Shown here in pieces: positions 13,555 through 25,884 of a DNA stretch of 64,000 nucleotides. The notes under the pieces were generated by a model. It ran no database searches and was not told the origin of the DNA. It saw nothing but the letters and a program-made list of their open reading frames with translations. Source of the DNA: Trichoplax adhaerens (Eukaryota; Placozoa; Uniplacotomia; Trichoplacea; Trichoplacidae); the NCBI RefSeq assembly GCF_000150275.1, contig NW_002060944.1, positions 1,021,072-1,085,071 on the forward strand. Reading direction: 5' to 3'. Position numbers and translations under genes: made by a program. The number at the start of each line of letters is the position of its first letter. Position 1 is the first letter of the stretch.

Positions 13555-15149
13555 ATTACGTTGTAGAATTTCTATGTTTGGATCATGACCGTAACTTTGT
13601 ACTGTAATCATTTATATCTTTCACTTTTATTAGTAGAAATTTAAATTTAGAGCAGCATGTGTGATACAGAATTTTTTTATGATAGGAAATAAATAATACA
13701 TTCCATGGAGTACAGCCAGTGAACCGTTTTGGAAGGAAATTTTAGCCTTTACTCACTTGATCTTTTTTATCCATTTAATTATCAATGCAATGCAATAATA
13801 AATTCTGTAATTATACTGCGTGTGAATTGCTTATTCTGAATTATTTGCTTGCTAGTGTGCTAATTGCAATTTTGTAAAGCTTTTAACTTTGTGGAATAAG
13901 CGAAAATACAGCTGCAAGTATATTATTTTTCAGGTGTACTATAGCCTGTAATATTCTCTGTATTTGAGGCAGTAAGAATTTGTAAATGTTTCTATTTTAT
14001 AACCGTACCTCTAACTTTGATGTACAGAATTTGGAAATAAAATTTCTAGCATATAGCTTATTATGACTAGTATTTCACTTCGTGTAATGTGCTTTATGGT
14101 TTAAAGCATTGTAATATGTACTGTTTAAAAAGTAGTTGAATACGATATATCGAAGATGATTCCTGACACAGTATGTACTTGGTAGTCTCTGTTATATATG
14201 CGTGCATTCATGTATCGCTTATGGAAAAAATGTACGGCGTTTGTAGACTCAATGTATGAGCATCTAAGACAATGTTCTAGCATTGAATCAAACGTTTGTA
14301 TCTTAATGGTAAATTTATTTTATGTATAGGATTATAGGATTACTTTACCAATTTCATTATCCAATTCGTAAGTTGGAAATACTGTAGCTAATTGTATCAT
14401 TTATCGGGCAGATTTGCTAGACGATACATATGCCTTAGCAGAATTACCACCGATATAACAATGAACTTCTGTCATTAAATGGTTTCGATGTTTGGATATT
14501 GTTGTCGATCGTTGGATTTATTTCCCAACTAAAAGGATTCTGCAAATAGATTAAGCATATAACTTATTGTAATCTTGATGCTAGTTTATGTTAATGTAAA
14601 GAAAGCAGAACGGATATAATCCTACTGTATACCAAGTTAAACATAAGATGTTTAAATGGTATTTAATCTTGGGTTAAAGCGTGCATCAAGGGAAATAAAT
14701 AAAAATTATATACGAATATACATTAATCAATTAGTTAATTCATACTGTTACAATATTGGTATCCCTAGAAAATGAGTTTCCGTTAAGTAAAGGAAGCACA
14801 ACGGATATAATCATACTGTATACCAAATTAAACATAAGATGTTTAAATGGTATTTAATCTTGGGTTATAGTGTGCATCAAGGGAAATAAATAAAAATTAA
14901 TTATATACGAATATACGTTAATCAATTGATTAATTCATACGGTTACAATATTGATATCCCTAGAAAATGAATTTCCGTTACTTATTTATGTTTCTATACT
15001 GCACAGTGTACCCTAGAGACCCTTACACTTGTAGTATAATTCTAAGATTTAGAAATGTAATTTTACCCAAAATGTCATCAATGAACGTACTACTGTACCG
15101 TAGATAGAAAAGTGGACATTCTGCGCATGCTCATATTTACGCTGTATGT
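13555..15149. other. Intergenic region between ASPSCR1 and eL18
   Basis: No coding exon seen. It holds the ASPSCR1 3' UTR and a direct duplication: 14601-14785 and 14792-14980 are about 90% identical, offset 191 bp, sharing cggatataatc, taaacataagatgtttaaat and ccctagaaaatga. Confidence 0.6.
14601..14980. repeat. Tandem duplication, 191-bp period
   Basis: Two adjacent copies of a non-coding segment (14601-14785 and 14792-14980) differ by scattered substitutions and a short TTAA insertion in the second. They share long identical runs such as aagatgtttaaatggtattt. Two copies only; no open frame is kept. Confidence 0.85.
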
Positions 15150-15352
15150 ATGTATGTACCGTACTGTGCTTACGAGCGTTACTGGAAGTCAGGTCTAACT
15201 GGAACTGCATGACATGGACTGTTCAGTACAGTACCAGTGTACCGCAAGGACTGTACAGTACTGTACTGTACTGTTCTGTATACAGTTGTACAGGATCTCT
15301 TATGCATGGAGTACAGTACCTAATAGGGCTGTGTACAGTATATTGTACTGTA
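15150..15352. repeat. GTAC-type palindrome cluster upstream of eL18
   Basis: Dense copies of gtactgt, acagtacagtacc and tgtacagtactgtactgtac lie 115-320 bp before the eL18 start codon. The 86-89-codon frames here come from the repeat. Likely promoter-proximal, by analogy with other genes in this window. Confidence 0.55.
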
Positions 15353-15467
15353 GCAGCCATGGAGGTGGTCCGGCTATGGTCAGTACTGCGCCTGCCCAAA
15401 AATGCGATGCCATAAAGCAGTGGTTTCTGGGAAAGTGGCTTTCTTCTAGCTTAGCAGGTCGAAAAAG

Positions 15468-16939
15468 ATGGTGAGTACAGCGTGATCGTTAAATAGTATC
15501 TACAATTTATCCATTCAATCCTTATTAAAATACTACTTGTACTGAATCATTTTAGTCAAACTATTGACGTTCTTGTTATAAACCACGATAGGGTGTCGAT
15601 CTCGATCATAACAAGTTTAAGAAAACGGTTCGAAAAGAACCACAAAGCAACAACGTTTACATACGATTGCTAGTCAAGGTAAGCATTCCATCGACGTTAC
15701 ACCGTCTAGGATTTAAAGGATGTCAATATTTCACTAGTGGATTTATTCATAATATATTCTGTTACAGTGCGACAAACGATAAGTTTGATAGCGGTTGAGT
15801 GTGTCGTGCTTTAGTAGATACAGTCGTTTTCTATTTCCATGTTGTAGTTAAAGTTTTCCAATGATTTCGTCCATTTTCTTCTAGTGTTAGTACATCAAAT
15901 TATCACTGCAAGTAATCATAGAAATGTATAACTTGTATGAATGTATTCAATTTTTCTATGCTTAATTGAATAGTTGTACCGATTCTTGGCTCGACGTACG
16001 GAATCTCCGTTTAACAAAGTTGTTCTTAAGCGTCTGTTCATGAGTAGAAGACATCGTGCACCTATTTCAATAGCCAGAATTGTATGTTGTAATATACTCT
16101 GTAAATGATATTATTTCTTTTGGTCGATTTGACGTATATTTCGTACCAATACTGCATCAAGTAATATTAGAGACTTTTCCTCATGTGAACTGACTATTCC
16201 TGTATTTAGCTTCGTAAAATGAAATCGTATGATAGTAACAAGATCACTGTTGTTGTGGGAACGGTTACCAATGATATTCGCGTATTAAATTTACCAAAAA
16301 TGAAGGTTAGTGGTAGTTTAATGGATCGGCGTTCCATTGGATATTATGAATTTCAGATAAGGACTACTTTAACTAATGGAGATTTTTTATGTTCCAAATT
16401 GGATTATTTCTGGATTAGATATGTGCTTTACATGTGACGGAAGGTGCTCGTGAGCGTATACTCAAAGCTGGCGGAGAGATCTTAACTTTTGACCAACTCG
16501 CTTTGCGTGCGCCTAAAGGACAAAATACCGTGTTATTGCAAGGTATTGAAATACTATGCAATTATCGTAATGAATCGATATGAGTATATACTACTTTACT
16601 AAGTAGCATCTGTGGACGTCGATATTAATCCCTTGTGATCTTATCAATAGGACCTCGGCATGCCAGAGAAGCCCAGAAACATTTCGGACCTGCACCTGGT
16701 GTACCTCACAGTCACGCTAAGTAAGTGTAAAGAACTAGATGCAGTAAATAGTATTTTACTAAAAGAATTAAAAGGCTTTAAGACGAGCTCATGACCTGTA
16801 ATATGGTGTACTTGCTCTGAATGCAGATAAACTTGTTACTAACATTTTGATTATTTTTATTAGACCCTATGTACGAAGCAAAGGGCCTAAATTTGAAAGA
16901 GCTCGCGGTAGGCGCAGAAACTGTGGATATAGATCTTAG
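15468..16939 (+). CDS. RPL18: Large-subunit ribosomal protein eL18 (RPL18)
   Basis: Seven exons: 15468-15470 (the ATG alone), 15592-15678, 15974-16081, 16210-16305, 16419-16542, 16651-16720, 16864-16939, joining in phase to 187 residues (family about 188). The protein begins [18 protein letters not shown], continues [17 protein letters not shown], has [12 protein letters not shown] and [12 protein letters not shown] in the middle, and ends [18 protein letters not shown], all close to animal eL18. An intron directly after the initiator ATG is common in animal ribosomal protein genes. A pyrimidine-rich ctttcttct at about 15440 could be the TOP-type transcription start. A polyA signal aataaa lies at 17005. 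It is a structural component of the 60S subunit. Confidence 0.97.
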
Positions 16940-18615
16940 TGGAAAGGACAGCCAAATGTGGACATTGTACTTATTGATTCATATAAAATTGGCTCAAATA
17001 ATGTAATAAAGACCGTAAACATTGTTATTGCACACCGATGTCTTCGGCATTTTATCTTAATTACCGAATTTGTATGTGCAAAATAAAAGAAACGAGCGTT
17101 TATTTGGAAGAGTTCTTCATTTATTGTTGGGTCTAGCTAGATATCGAATTTAGCTATGGATTTAGTATTAATGGTAAAGTGAGATTTCTTATGATAATTT
17201 TGGCTTCCGTGTTGTAACTATCGAACATCGCTATATTGACTACAGATAGCTGTAGTTGCAGTAATCGTTGCTCATAAATATGCCAGTGCTGTAGAAACTG
17301 CCGAAACTAACAAGTAGATGATAGTAATGTGAACTTGTCAGATCATATGTTAGTCATGCCAAGAGTACTAGGAAGTGCTATGCTGTAGAAGAATGGTAAT
17401 GAATTACTTTTATCATGCATGTGGTCTGTGCAGTGGCGGAATGAATTTAAGCAGGGACTTCTCTAAAAGTCCCTGATTTAAAAGTCAAATTCACCTATAA
17501 TTATGATTATTATTAAGAGTACTCTTGCGGTACTGTAGCAATGTCGTTGTATTATCTATTTTAATTTAAGCAACGAAGGGTGTGAGGGAAAGCTACTAGA
17601 TTATATTGGTTGTGTAATGAATGAGATGTCAAAATTTTAAGAAGAACGTTGGTTATCAGGATTTTATAGCAGTAACAAGTACATTATGATGTCGCTGCAA
17701 TTTTACTCGTATATTCATTTCGAGAGCTATGTTTGACTATTTACCCCTTTACCACAATAAATGTAGACTAAACAATGCCATCTTGATGAAATTTCCTTTC
17801 ACTCTTAGCTTCAGTCCATAGTTGAATGTAGTTAATACTATATATCAATTTATTATACTTTGGCTTTGTCTGAATTCACCTAGGCTTTTTCGCTCAGTTT
17901 TGTATAAGATTTAACAAAATGTTACTTTTACGCGTATAGCACTTTTGGTAACGTCTGAAATCTACCTAGGCTTACTTTTTTTGCTAGGTATCGACATTAT
18001 ATCCACTGGACCAAGGTTTCGTTAATCTGCTCTGCAACGAAGTAGCCAATTATAAGTTTTTATCGTAAGCTATGCAAGAGATGTGCATCGCGTGGAAACA
18101 CAAGTGTAAATACGTGCTTCTCTGAATTTTTATTTAATCTAGACGCTGAAATTATTCGATGACAATTGCAAAGCAAAATGTCTTTGTTTCATTTTTAATA
18201 ATAATTATAATGATTGCCACTGATAGAAAAACGACCGACCATATTTACATATAAACAACAAGAAAAAGTTAAATTGTCAATAGGTAACAATGATTCGTAC
18301 TAATATAAAAATTTTAATTTAATTTCGAAAGATTAGCGACAACCTGTATATCAGTAAAGATTTTAGCAACGCGTATAACACTATAAATGACTTTTCACAT
18401 TACTAGTACCGAAATACAGTACGTAATTACAGTAATTACACTATCCTGCTGGATTACAGGAATCCTACTGAGTTATATAACAAGCCGCTGCTCATTAGAG
18501 ATTCTGAGATTTTGTACGACAGCACTGTACATTAGTAGCGTTGATAAATTACTGACAATAATTTAAAATTTACCGAGAACAATAACATTATACTCTTATT
18601 TAAATCGTAATTTAC
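16940..18615. other. Intergenic region between eL18 and LSM11 (convergent 3' ends)
   Basis: 3' UTRs of two convergent genes plus AT-rich spacer. No exon recognised. A short hairpin, cagggact (17452-17459) with agtccctg (17468-17475), lies in it and resembles one at 30371. Confidence 0.55.
17452..17475. repeat. Short hairpin, 8-bp arms
   Basis: Perfect inverted arms cagggact and agtccctg are separated by 8 nt. A near-identical hairpin occurs at 30371-30397, and a related GGGACT end caps the foldback element at 6844-7015. Confidence 0.5.
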
Positions 18616-20082
18616 TTAATCGACATTAGCTAAAGATGCCATTACGATATTTTCACCCCTTAGGTAAACCTGGTGTAAATATCTTCTGACAATGATGAAT
18701 GATTGATCAGTTTTGATAACATCTTCTGTTATATCAAAGTTCTTTATACGCCGAAATTGATCCGTTCCAGTGACTTTATATTGGAGGGCAGATTTCAACG
18801 AGCAGGCATGAATACCCTTCAAGTTTGAATAATTTTCACTGGATGGATCATTTGCGAGTAGGTGTAAAACAGCCGCAGCGGTACTGTCATGACTCGCAGT
18901 TTCGGCTAATACTTTACTTGAATTTTTTCCACCGGCAGAACGCATGAAATAATGTGGCAACGTGTAAACTTCGTCTACATCTACTAGGACCTGAGTGTTG
19001 TACGTAGAATCGCAAGTGTATGTTAGTTCATTAGTTATCATTCAGAATTATTTGCGATACTTGTGTGTAGACGATAATGCATCATATTCATTGCATTCCA
19101 ATTTTAAATTTGACTGTAATATTGGTAATAGAAAGAATGTATATGTACTACACACTGGAGTTAATATACAACCGATCATGCTACGCAGGATGACTTACGA
19201 CATTCATGTGCTTGTCGAAAGCAGCAACAAAACCACGGCAAATTCCTCGAAGTTTATCATAGCTACGAGTCCAAATGTGTACCGATTTCCTTTCATTTAA
19301 CGCTGTATACAGTATGCTAAAAGGTCCGCTTGATAAAACTTTTTGTATGCATGGTAAAGAATCACAAAAGATATTGTATTACAGCAGTGCAAGCAATGCA
19401 AGGGCAGCGAATCTTGATGGTATAATAAATTACAATAGCACTCGTCTATGTGTATCCAATTGTAAGGTACTGACTGTATCAACGTGCAATGTTTGCAATT
19501 GCATAGGATATCAATTGCAAGATATTTGCATTACTTTAAGAATGAGTTGAAATTTCGATTGCAAGAATTACAAGCAATATTGCTATCAGGTTACAAGGAA
19601 TAGCAAACATGAATCACACAATTTGGACGCGTGTAAGCCAAAATTATGACTATCCTTCTGATTATTGAGCAGTAATGACGTTTTGCGATATCGATGCTAG
19701 CTAGCTAGATTGTCACTAATCGAATTTGCATCTTGTATAAATGTGTCTACATACGTTTCATTCTTTCAAGGACATTTGGCTTGGCTTTATTTTTGAGTTT
19801 CTTTTCTTTATTAACAGTACGTGCACTCTTTGTTGCAATGTCGTTGATCTTGATGCCTTTTCTAGCCGATTTAGCAGCAGCAGCGGCTGTTTTAGGAGGC
19901 TGATTGCTGGCGCTCGCTCGATCAGTCTTGCGATTTGTTTGCCTTTGAACGGCTGCCCAATACGAAGCTAGATTGTCATAAGGTTGTATATCATCACACG
20001 GTGGCTTTAAATCTTTCGTGTAAAGTGCTTTCAAGGCATCAAATTGATCCGATGCAAAGTCTAAGGTAGGATCTCTTTCCAT
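18616..20082 (-). CDS. LSM11: U7 snRNP Sm-like protein LSm11
   Basis: Three exons on the minus strand: 20082-19755, 19302-19199, 18990-18616, in phase, 268 residues (human 360). The N-terminus carries LDFASDQFDALKALY, matching the LSm11 segment that recruits FLASH, then a basic stretch ending KPNVLERMKPLNE (human NVLTRMPLHE). Exon 2 encodes Sm1 (VHIWTRSYDKLRGICRGF, AAFDKHMNV), continued by VLVDVDEVY in exon 3. The C-terminus, RRYLHQVYLRGENIVMASLA, is the Sm2 motif, as in human RHINQIFIRGENVLLVHLA. The long spacer between Sm1 and Sm2 is a hallmark of LSm11. With LSm10 it replaces SmD1/D2 on U7 snRNA for 3' cleavage of replication-dependent histone pre-mRNA. Taken frame by frame the last exon looks like an orphan ORF; the splice at 18990 resolves it. 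Confidence 0.92.
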
Positions 20083-21308
20083 TCATTCGCATCGCTATTC
20101 GTTTCTCAGCAGAATTTGGTACCTGCAGGCTAGCTGTAGACTGCTCTCGGATGATTTCGCGTGTAGAAATTACGGGACTTTCTCTGCACTGTACTGTACT
20201 GTACAGTGAACATACAGTATTGTTACAGTACTTTGTACAGTACTATACTGTACAGTACTGTACTGTACTGTACTGTACAGTACAGCACATCACGATCGTG
20301 GTTCAAGCTGGTTTGAGGTGCTCTACAGTATGGTACAGTACTGTACAGTACAGTACAGCACATCACGATCGTGGTTCAAGCTGGTTTGAGGTGCTCTATA
20401 GTACAGTACTGTACAGTACAGTACAGTACAGTACAGTACATCACGATCGTGGTTCAACCTACAGTACAGTGCTGTACAGTACAGTACAGTACTGTAGTTT
20501 GACGTGATCTACAGTACTGTACAGTACAGTACAGTACAGTACTGTACAGTACAGTACTTCTATCAGTACGTACTGTAGAATTGGGCCCAAAACTTCCGGG
20601 CGACCGTCCGAATTGTGCTGTACAGTGTACAGTACATACATACAGTACTTTATTGTATTGTACCGTCCGAATTATGCTGTACAATACATACTGTACAGTT
20701 GCGTACAGTACAGTATACCCTGTACAACCTACCGTACCGTTACGTACTGTACTGCAGGCGTGTGACATGTCACTGCTGAAGTGCCGACCGATACACCACA
20801 CCAAGTCAGATGTCACTGCCAACTGAATGAATTGACACGACCAAACGGGTGAGGTCAGACGACTCCGGTTGAAGGGTTCAAAGTTCATACTGTACCAAGG
20901 CTTCTGTACATACAGTACAACTACTGTCAAGAATTCAGTGAGAAAAGGCACAAGACCACCTGAGCCTACCAAAGTCAGTCACCACCGCCGGTCAGGTCGC
21001 TGCTGATGAGTGACGCAGCAACTACTGCCTGCAATTCGTCTTCTTGTCACAATTAACAAGTTGCTTGCCATTGCGGTACTACAGTAAGCAATTTGGTTCA
21101 AGGTTGCGCCAAGAGTTTCAACTTTACCGCTAGGGGCTGTGAATGAATTGATTGAGCAGTGCGGCATTGAAAATTTGGTCAGCATTGGCAGTGTTACTAC
21201 GCTAATTTTGCCTAGCGTAATACTCCAACATTGGATTCAAAGAACTGGCGAGTGGTTCAGTTCAATTCAGCGATAAATGAAAGATTGCAGTCGACTTCAC
21301 TTCAAGCG
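20083..21308. promoter_or_regulatory. Shared 5' region of the divergent LSM11 / SLC25A17-like pair
   Basis: The 1.2 kb between two divergent start codons contains the densest GTAC palindrome cluster of the window (20185-20760) and no gene. A bidirectional promoter is an inference from the gene arrangement only. Confidence 0.45.
20185..20760. repeat. Dense GTAC palindrome cluster with a 70-80 bp higher-order repeat
   Basis: Runs of gtacagtacagtactgtac alternate with a complex unit containing acatcacgatcgtggttcaa, seen at about 20286, 20356 and 20438 (two followed by gctggtttgaggtgctct). cacgatcgtg is itself a palindrome. Long frames on both strands, rich in Tyr-Cys-Thr-Val, are repeat artefacts. 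Such DNA could form cruciforms and may be hard to assemble. Confidence 0.8.
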
Positions 21309-24147
21309 ATGTCAACTCTGCTAACATTTGAAACATTTGTGCACGCTTTTGCTGGAGCTTCCGTAAGTATTATTCGTCCATCAGATGCATAGAGCACTGT
21401 TGAATTGAATTGATGCACTAGCAGTTACTTGTCAATACGAATGGCGTAGACAGCGGAGAAAGAGCAGAGATATCCCATATCCTACAGTATACAGTTATGG
21501 AGCTTACTGTAGGTATTACTATGCATTGTAATGGAGACTGTCTAAATTTGCTGCATAACAATACAGCGTACAGTAGAATGGATAGGATTATCGCTGTAGT
21601 ATTATCGTTCGAGACTCTCCAAGCGATGCTATAATTAATGTCATACAGAGGATCCTGCGCCTGTATTAAGTGCATGTAGCACATGTAGGATATGACATTC
21701 AAACAGCTTTGATTGGTAGAATAAGAAGGATAGCTTTTTCCTATAAAGTAATGTTATTCAATCCTTAACTCGACGTACCAAGTTTCCTCCCATGACACTA
21801 TATTCTGTATTATCAAGCGTTCTGTTATGGTCTACTTGTCATCAATATCCCCATAGCGGTAGTAAAATTCGTGCACTCGTGCCAGATAAACAAGTAGCAA
21901 TTCAACCTTATTTTCTCATCTACTTTTAATGTACTGTCCATTCATTAAGGATAAATGGATTCTATAACTTCGTACCAGTAGATCATGTTAATGTACTGTC
22001 CATTAATGAAAGATAGATGCATTCTACAATCTCGTACCAATAGATTATGTTCGCAAAATAACAACCACGACTATCGCGATAGTGCAAGTAGGATGCAGCC
22101 TGTCGCAGGCGATACTGGATGACACTCTTGATTGATGGATCAGCAACTTCTGTTTTGATATACCGTTAGCGCAGTCTAGCTTGTAGCACTAGTACCATGC
22201 TAAAGATGGGATTAGTAGGTGTGAATGTTAGCAATTAGGCAAAAAAGCCTCGCGATACTCCGTTGTAACAGGTATCAAGCGAATGTCGTCGACAATCAAT
22301 AATGATTATAACAGAAGAGTATTGAAGCCGTTATATGGTATTATCAATATTTATAGTACAATTATTTTTTGCATGATGTAGGGTAGTGCTTTGTCCACAT
22401 GTGTATTTTATCCATTGGATCTTGCCAAAACTCGCTTGCAAGGTAAGCTTTCCATAATACTAGACGAGTATATACTGTAGACGATCGAATGTGAAGCATT
22501 AAAACTCTCAAAAGAATTGCCATGTAATAATAATATTATGATCGTCTAGTGGATACACAAACCAAAGATGTCCAACCAGTCTATCAAATTTTAAGCAAGA
22601 TTATCCGCGAAGAAGGATTGTTAGTATCCATATAGAATAGTGATTAGTGATTAGACTGTGTTAATAATCATCTCTGTGATTGGATCTCGTGATTTACGTT
22701 GAATTATTTATATATCTAAAATCGAATGATTATTAGTAAAATAAATATTTATAACTTACCCGCAACTTTTTATGACTGTCATAGCTCTTCCCTGTATACT
22801 GGCTTTGCTCCTGTGGTATTTAGCCAATACTGTTCCAATTTTATCTATTTTTATGCCTTTAATGGGCTAAGAATGTTGAACCGAGTGAAACAATTGCCAT
22901 TCAATCAATCTATTAGCGATCTTGTCGTGGGGATGATTGCTGGTAATAACTCTTATTAAGCTGCAAATGATAATTATAAATTAGTTTTTGTTTTTAATCT
23001 AAATATTATTGTAAGTACGAAGCATAAAATAATAATAACAACGTACATGGAGGATATAGCATTGAAATCGTTTGCAGTTGAACCAAAATTGAACCTGTTT
23101 ATCGATATTTATTAGGCTCAGTCAATGTTGTCATTACTACTCCTTTATGGGTTGCATCAACAAGACTAAGATTGCAAGGAATGAAGGTCTTAGATTATAA
23201 CCGTAAACTGATCGACAGGAAACCTTATTTAAATATGTGGGGTTAGTCGATATTAAAGACCGATAGCGCGTATTAATACAGTTGTTGATACAGTGTAACA
23301 TGCCGGAATGCCAGATAGGACGGCCATTTAATTATTTGGCATTTATATAGATTGCTTTCGGAGAATAGCAAAGGAGGAAGGCGTTTTTTCTTTATGGAAC
23401 AGCCTCGGCCCATCGCTGATGCTAGTAACTAATCCAGCCATTCAATTCATGTCATATGAAGCTGTCAAACGGTATATTCGCCGTAATACCGGCGGTGTAG
23501 AGGTAAAATCTGCCTGTCATAGATAGATAATAATACCTTATTAATCTTACATTTTACTTGATTTGATAGAATTATTTTCATTTCATATTTTAGATATCGG
23601 CATTAACTATTTTTCTTATGGGTGCAATATCGAAAGCAATTGCTACTGTTTTGACTTATCCTATTCAAATTGTTCAAGCTCGTCTAAGGGTAAGAATATC
23701 ATAAAAGTTTTCGATCTTGCAATGAATCAACTTTCAGGCATGCGTACGCTGTAGAAAGATCAACATAAAAATAATAAATTTGTTTTTATTTTATATAGCA
23801 TAATGCATCTGTGGATGACAATTCTAAGAGAAGGCGTACAGTTATTAATATATTTAGAGAAATCTTACGGTAAGTCTTGCAACTCAATGAATCTTGTTAC
23901 ACTCTGTTTCCTATAGCAGTTTCATTTCTCTAGTGATGTATAACAAGGATATCATGGATAGCAGCATTTCTATTTATGATTTAACTGAATATAACTGGTC
24001 AACTATAATAGGCATGAAGGATTTCGTGGTTTATTTAAAGGATTAGAGACGAAATTATTGCAGACGGTTTTATCGGCGGCCTTAATGTTTACTATTTACG
24101 AAAAAATTATCGCCTTTGTCTTTTGGGTTACTAGAATTAAGAAATAA
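21309..24147 (+). CDS. SLC25A17-like peroxisomal carrier, copy A
   Basis: Nine exons: 21309-21362, 22382-22442, 22550-22619, 22785-22942, 23116-23241, 23351-23502, 23594-23689, 23799-23869, 24012-24147; 307 residues, the same length as human SLC25A17 (PMP34). Family signatures are present in the three repeats: [27 protein letters not shown] and [12 protein letters not shown]. Family-specific stretches include [28 protein letters not shown] and [22 protein letters not shown]34 exchanges CoA, FAD, NAD+ and adenine nucleotides across the peroxisomal membrane; six membrane helices are expected. A second gene with the same eight intron positions follows at 25885. PolyA signal aataaa at 24525. Confidence 0.93.
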
Positions 24148-25884
24148 ACTTGGATGTACTCTTCTTAAAATTTTATATTATATTTCAATTTCAATAGACA
24201 AACGGAATGTTCTTATTTGGATTACAATAGTATATGCGATATAGTATTCTAGATCTAGTTATCCTTCAAGTACTTTTATAGCGTTAACGCTGTTGATATC
24301 TATTAGTACTATTCCAGCTACCGTAGATGAAGCTTTTATTTATAATCCCAATTTTAACCACATCGAAAATAATATTTAGCTGGCTAGGGGCATTTATAGT
24401 CGATATTAAAACATGATTCGTATTAATGGAGGTATGAGGCTGCCGCCTGTTGGAATACAAATTTTATGTAACTTGTCAAGATTACTTGGAAGATTTTAGC
24501 ATCATATTTCTCATCCTCTACTGTAATAAAGCATTGCACAATAAAGTTGTTACTTTATCTTGAAATAGTGTCAATCTTACAGTGGATGTTGTACGATAAT
24601 GATAGCTAGCAGACCATGTTTATTTTTGACGTCGTACACTACTTTAAAGTAAGTGTACAGTATGTACAGCTATAACTTGGTTCATTGCATTGTAGCAATT
24701 GATTAGATTTCGATACCTTGTCCTGATTTCTCCTAGAAATAAAGTAAAATAGATCGAATGAACTACAAGTACTTGTATTTCACGCTTTGCATAGTGTATT
24801 ACAGATTACATCACTTAAAGTGATATAATTTGAATTATTCCCTCTCCTCTTCTAATCTGTTAAGAATCAACCCAATTTTTGATTTTCACTATTTACTCAA
24901 TGACGATGGATGTTGATTTCGATTGGCAATTTATTTATCTTTACTGTACAAAACAGATGTTGTAGATATCGGTAGCAGAAACCGTTTATAAAACCTCGAT
25001 GATGTACCTAGTACTGAAATTGTCAACACTAGATAGTTACCAAGTATCAGTAGAGATAGAGTTAGCAAGGGCTACTAACAGAGAGAAAGAGATAGCAAGT
25101 CTTTTTAATTAATTATGAATCAGCACCTTTGCACTTGCAACTAATGCAATACAGTGGTGGGCGACCAATCGAACACCCCCCAGCCTATTTTCAATCATTG
25201 CCTGACATCTGTTTTGCACAGCATCTACCTACTACGCTGTATAATTGCATTTATCCCATAGCGATTTTCCTTTTACCTTTATCATCTAACCCTCGATCCC
25301 CTATGCAATAATGACTTGCTATTGATTGATTGATTGATTTTTACCCTTCAGCTAGCAGTACAAGGCCATCATTCCAGTCCGCTACTCTGCCTGTCCGACG
25401 CGATCCGAGGTCAAGTCCTTACGGTGTCTAGTAGCTCGGGTTCATAACCCGAGTATCAGCCCATCACGTGATACCGTTGGAAAACCAACCAATACTTAGC
25501 CAGGTAGGGGTGGGTAGGGTTGGGGGTCAGCCAGTACTTCCATACTGTAGTGTAGTAGGACGACCTTCGACCCGACCCATGGTGGTATCAACTATCGAGT
25601 GTACAATACAAGACATACGGTGCAGTCAAAGACCTTTATCGTTGCAATGTCATGCTAGCCGATGTCGTCGCTGCTCATACACTTCCGTCATCTCTGGTGA
25701 TATTACGCATACTGTATGGATGGTTAGGTCATGAATGGAACGTAGTACTGAACGAACAATCCTCGACCGGGTCAAGTAGGAGTCAGCGGACAGGAGTATT
25801 GCAACTTCTTTTTGCCTTGGTGAGAGCAATCCGCCGATTTCAATTTCAGCCCATCACGACAGCAATCGACAAGCTTTCATCAAC
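24148..25884. other. Spacer between the two SLC25A17-like genes
   Basis: 3' UTR of copy A, a short (ttga)n run at about 25320, and a somewhat GC-richer stretch at 25360-25860 upstream of copy B. No exon recognised; the 60-90-codon frames here match no family I know. Confidence 0.5.

Noticed and set aside
15146-15474. Two frames of 86-89 codons before eL18
   Set aside because: Repeat-derived; the real start is the isolated ATG at 15468 spliced to 15592.
16082-16209. Possible C/D snoRNA in an eL18 intron
   Set aside because: Only a weak C-like box and one CTGA; no terminal stem or D' box found.
18995-19550. Plus-strand frames of about 90-100 codons
   Set aside because: Antisense to LSM11 exons 2-3 and its introns.
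20151-20972. Frames of 60-172 codons on both strands
   Set aside because: They read through GTAC palindromes and encode only repeated Tyr-Cys-Thr-Val patterns; no conserved domain.
25360-25480. tRNA-like stretch with gggttcataacccga
   Set aside because: The stem resembles a T-arm, but no acceptor stem, D-arm or anticodon arm fits around it.
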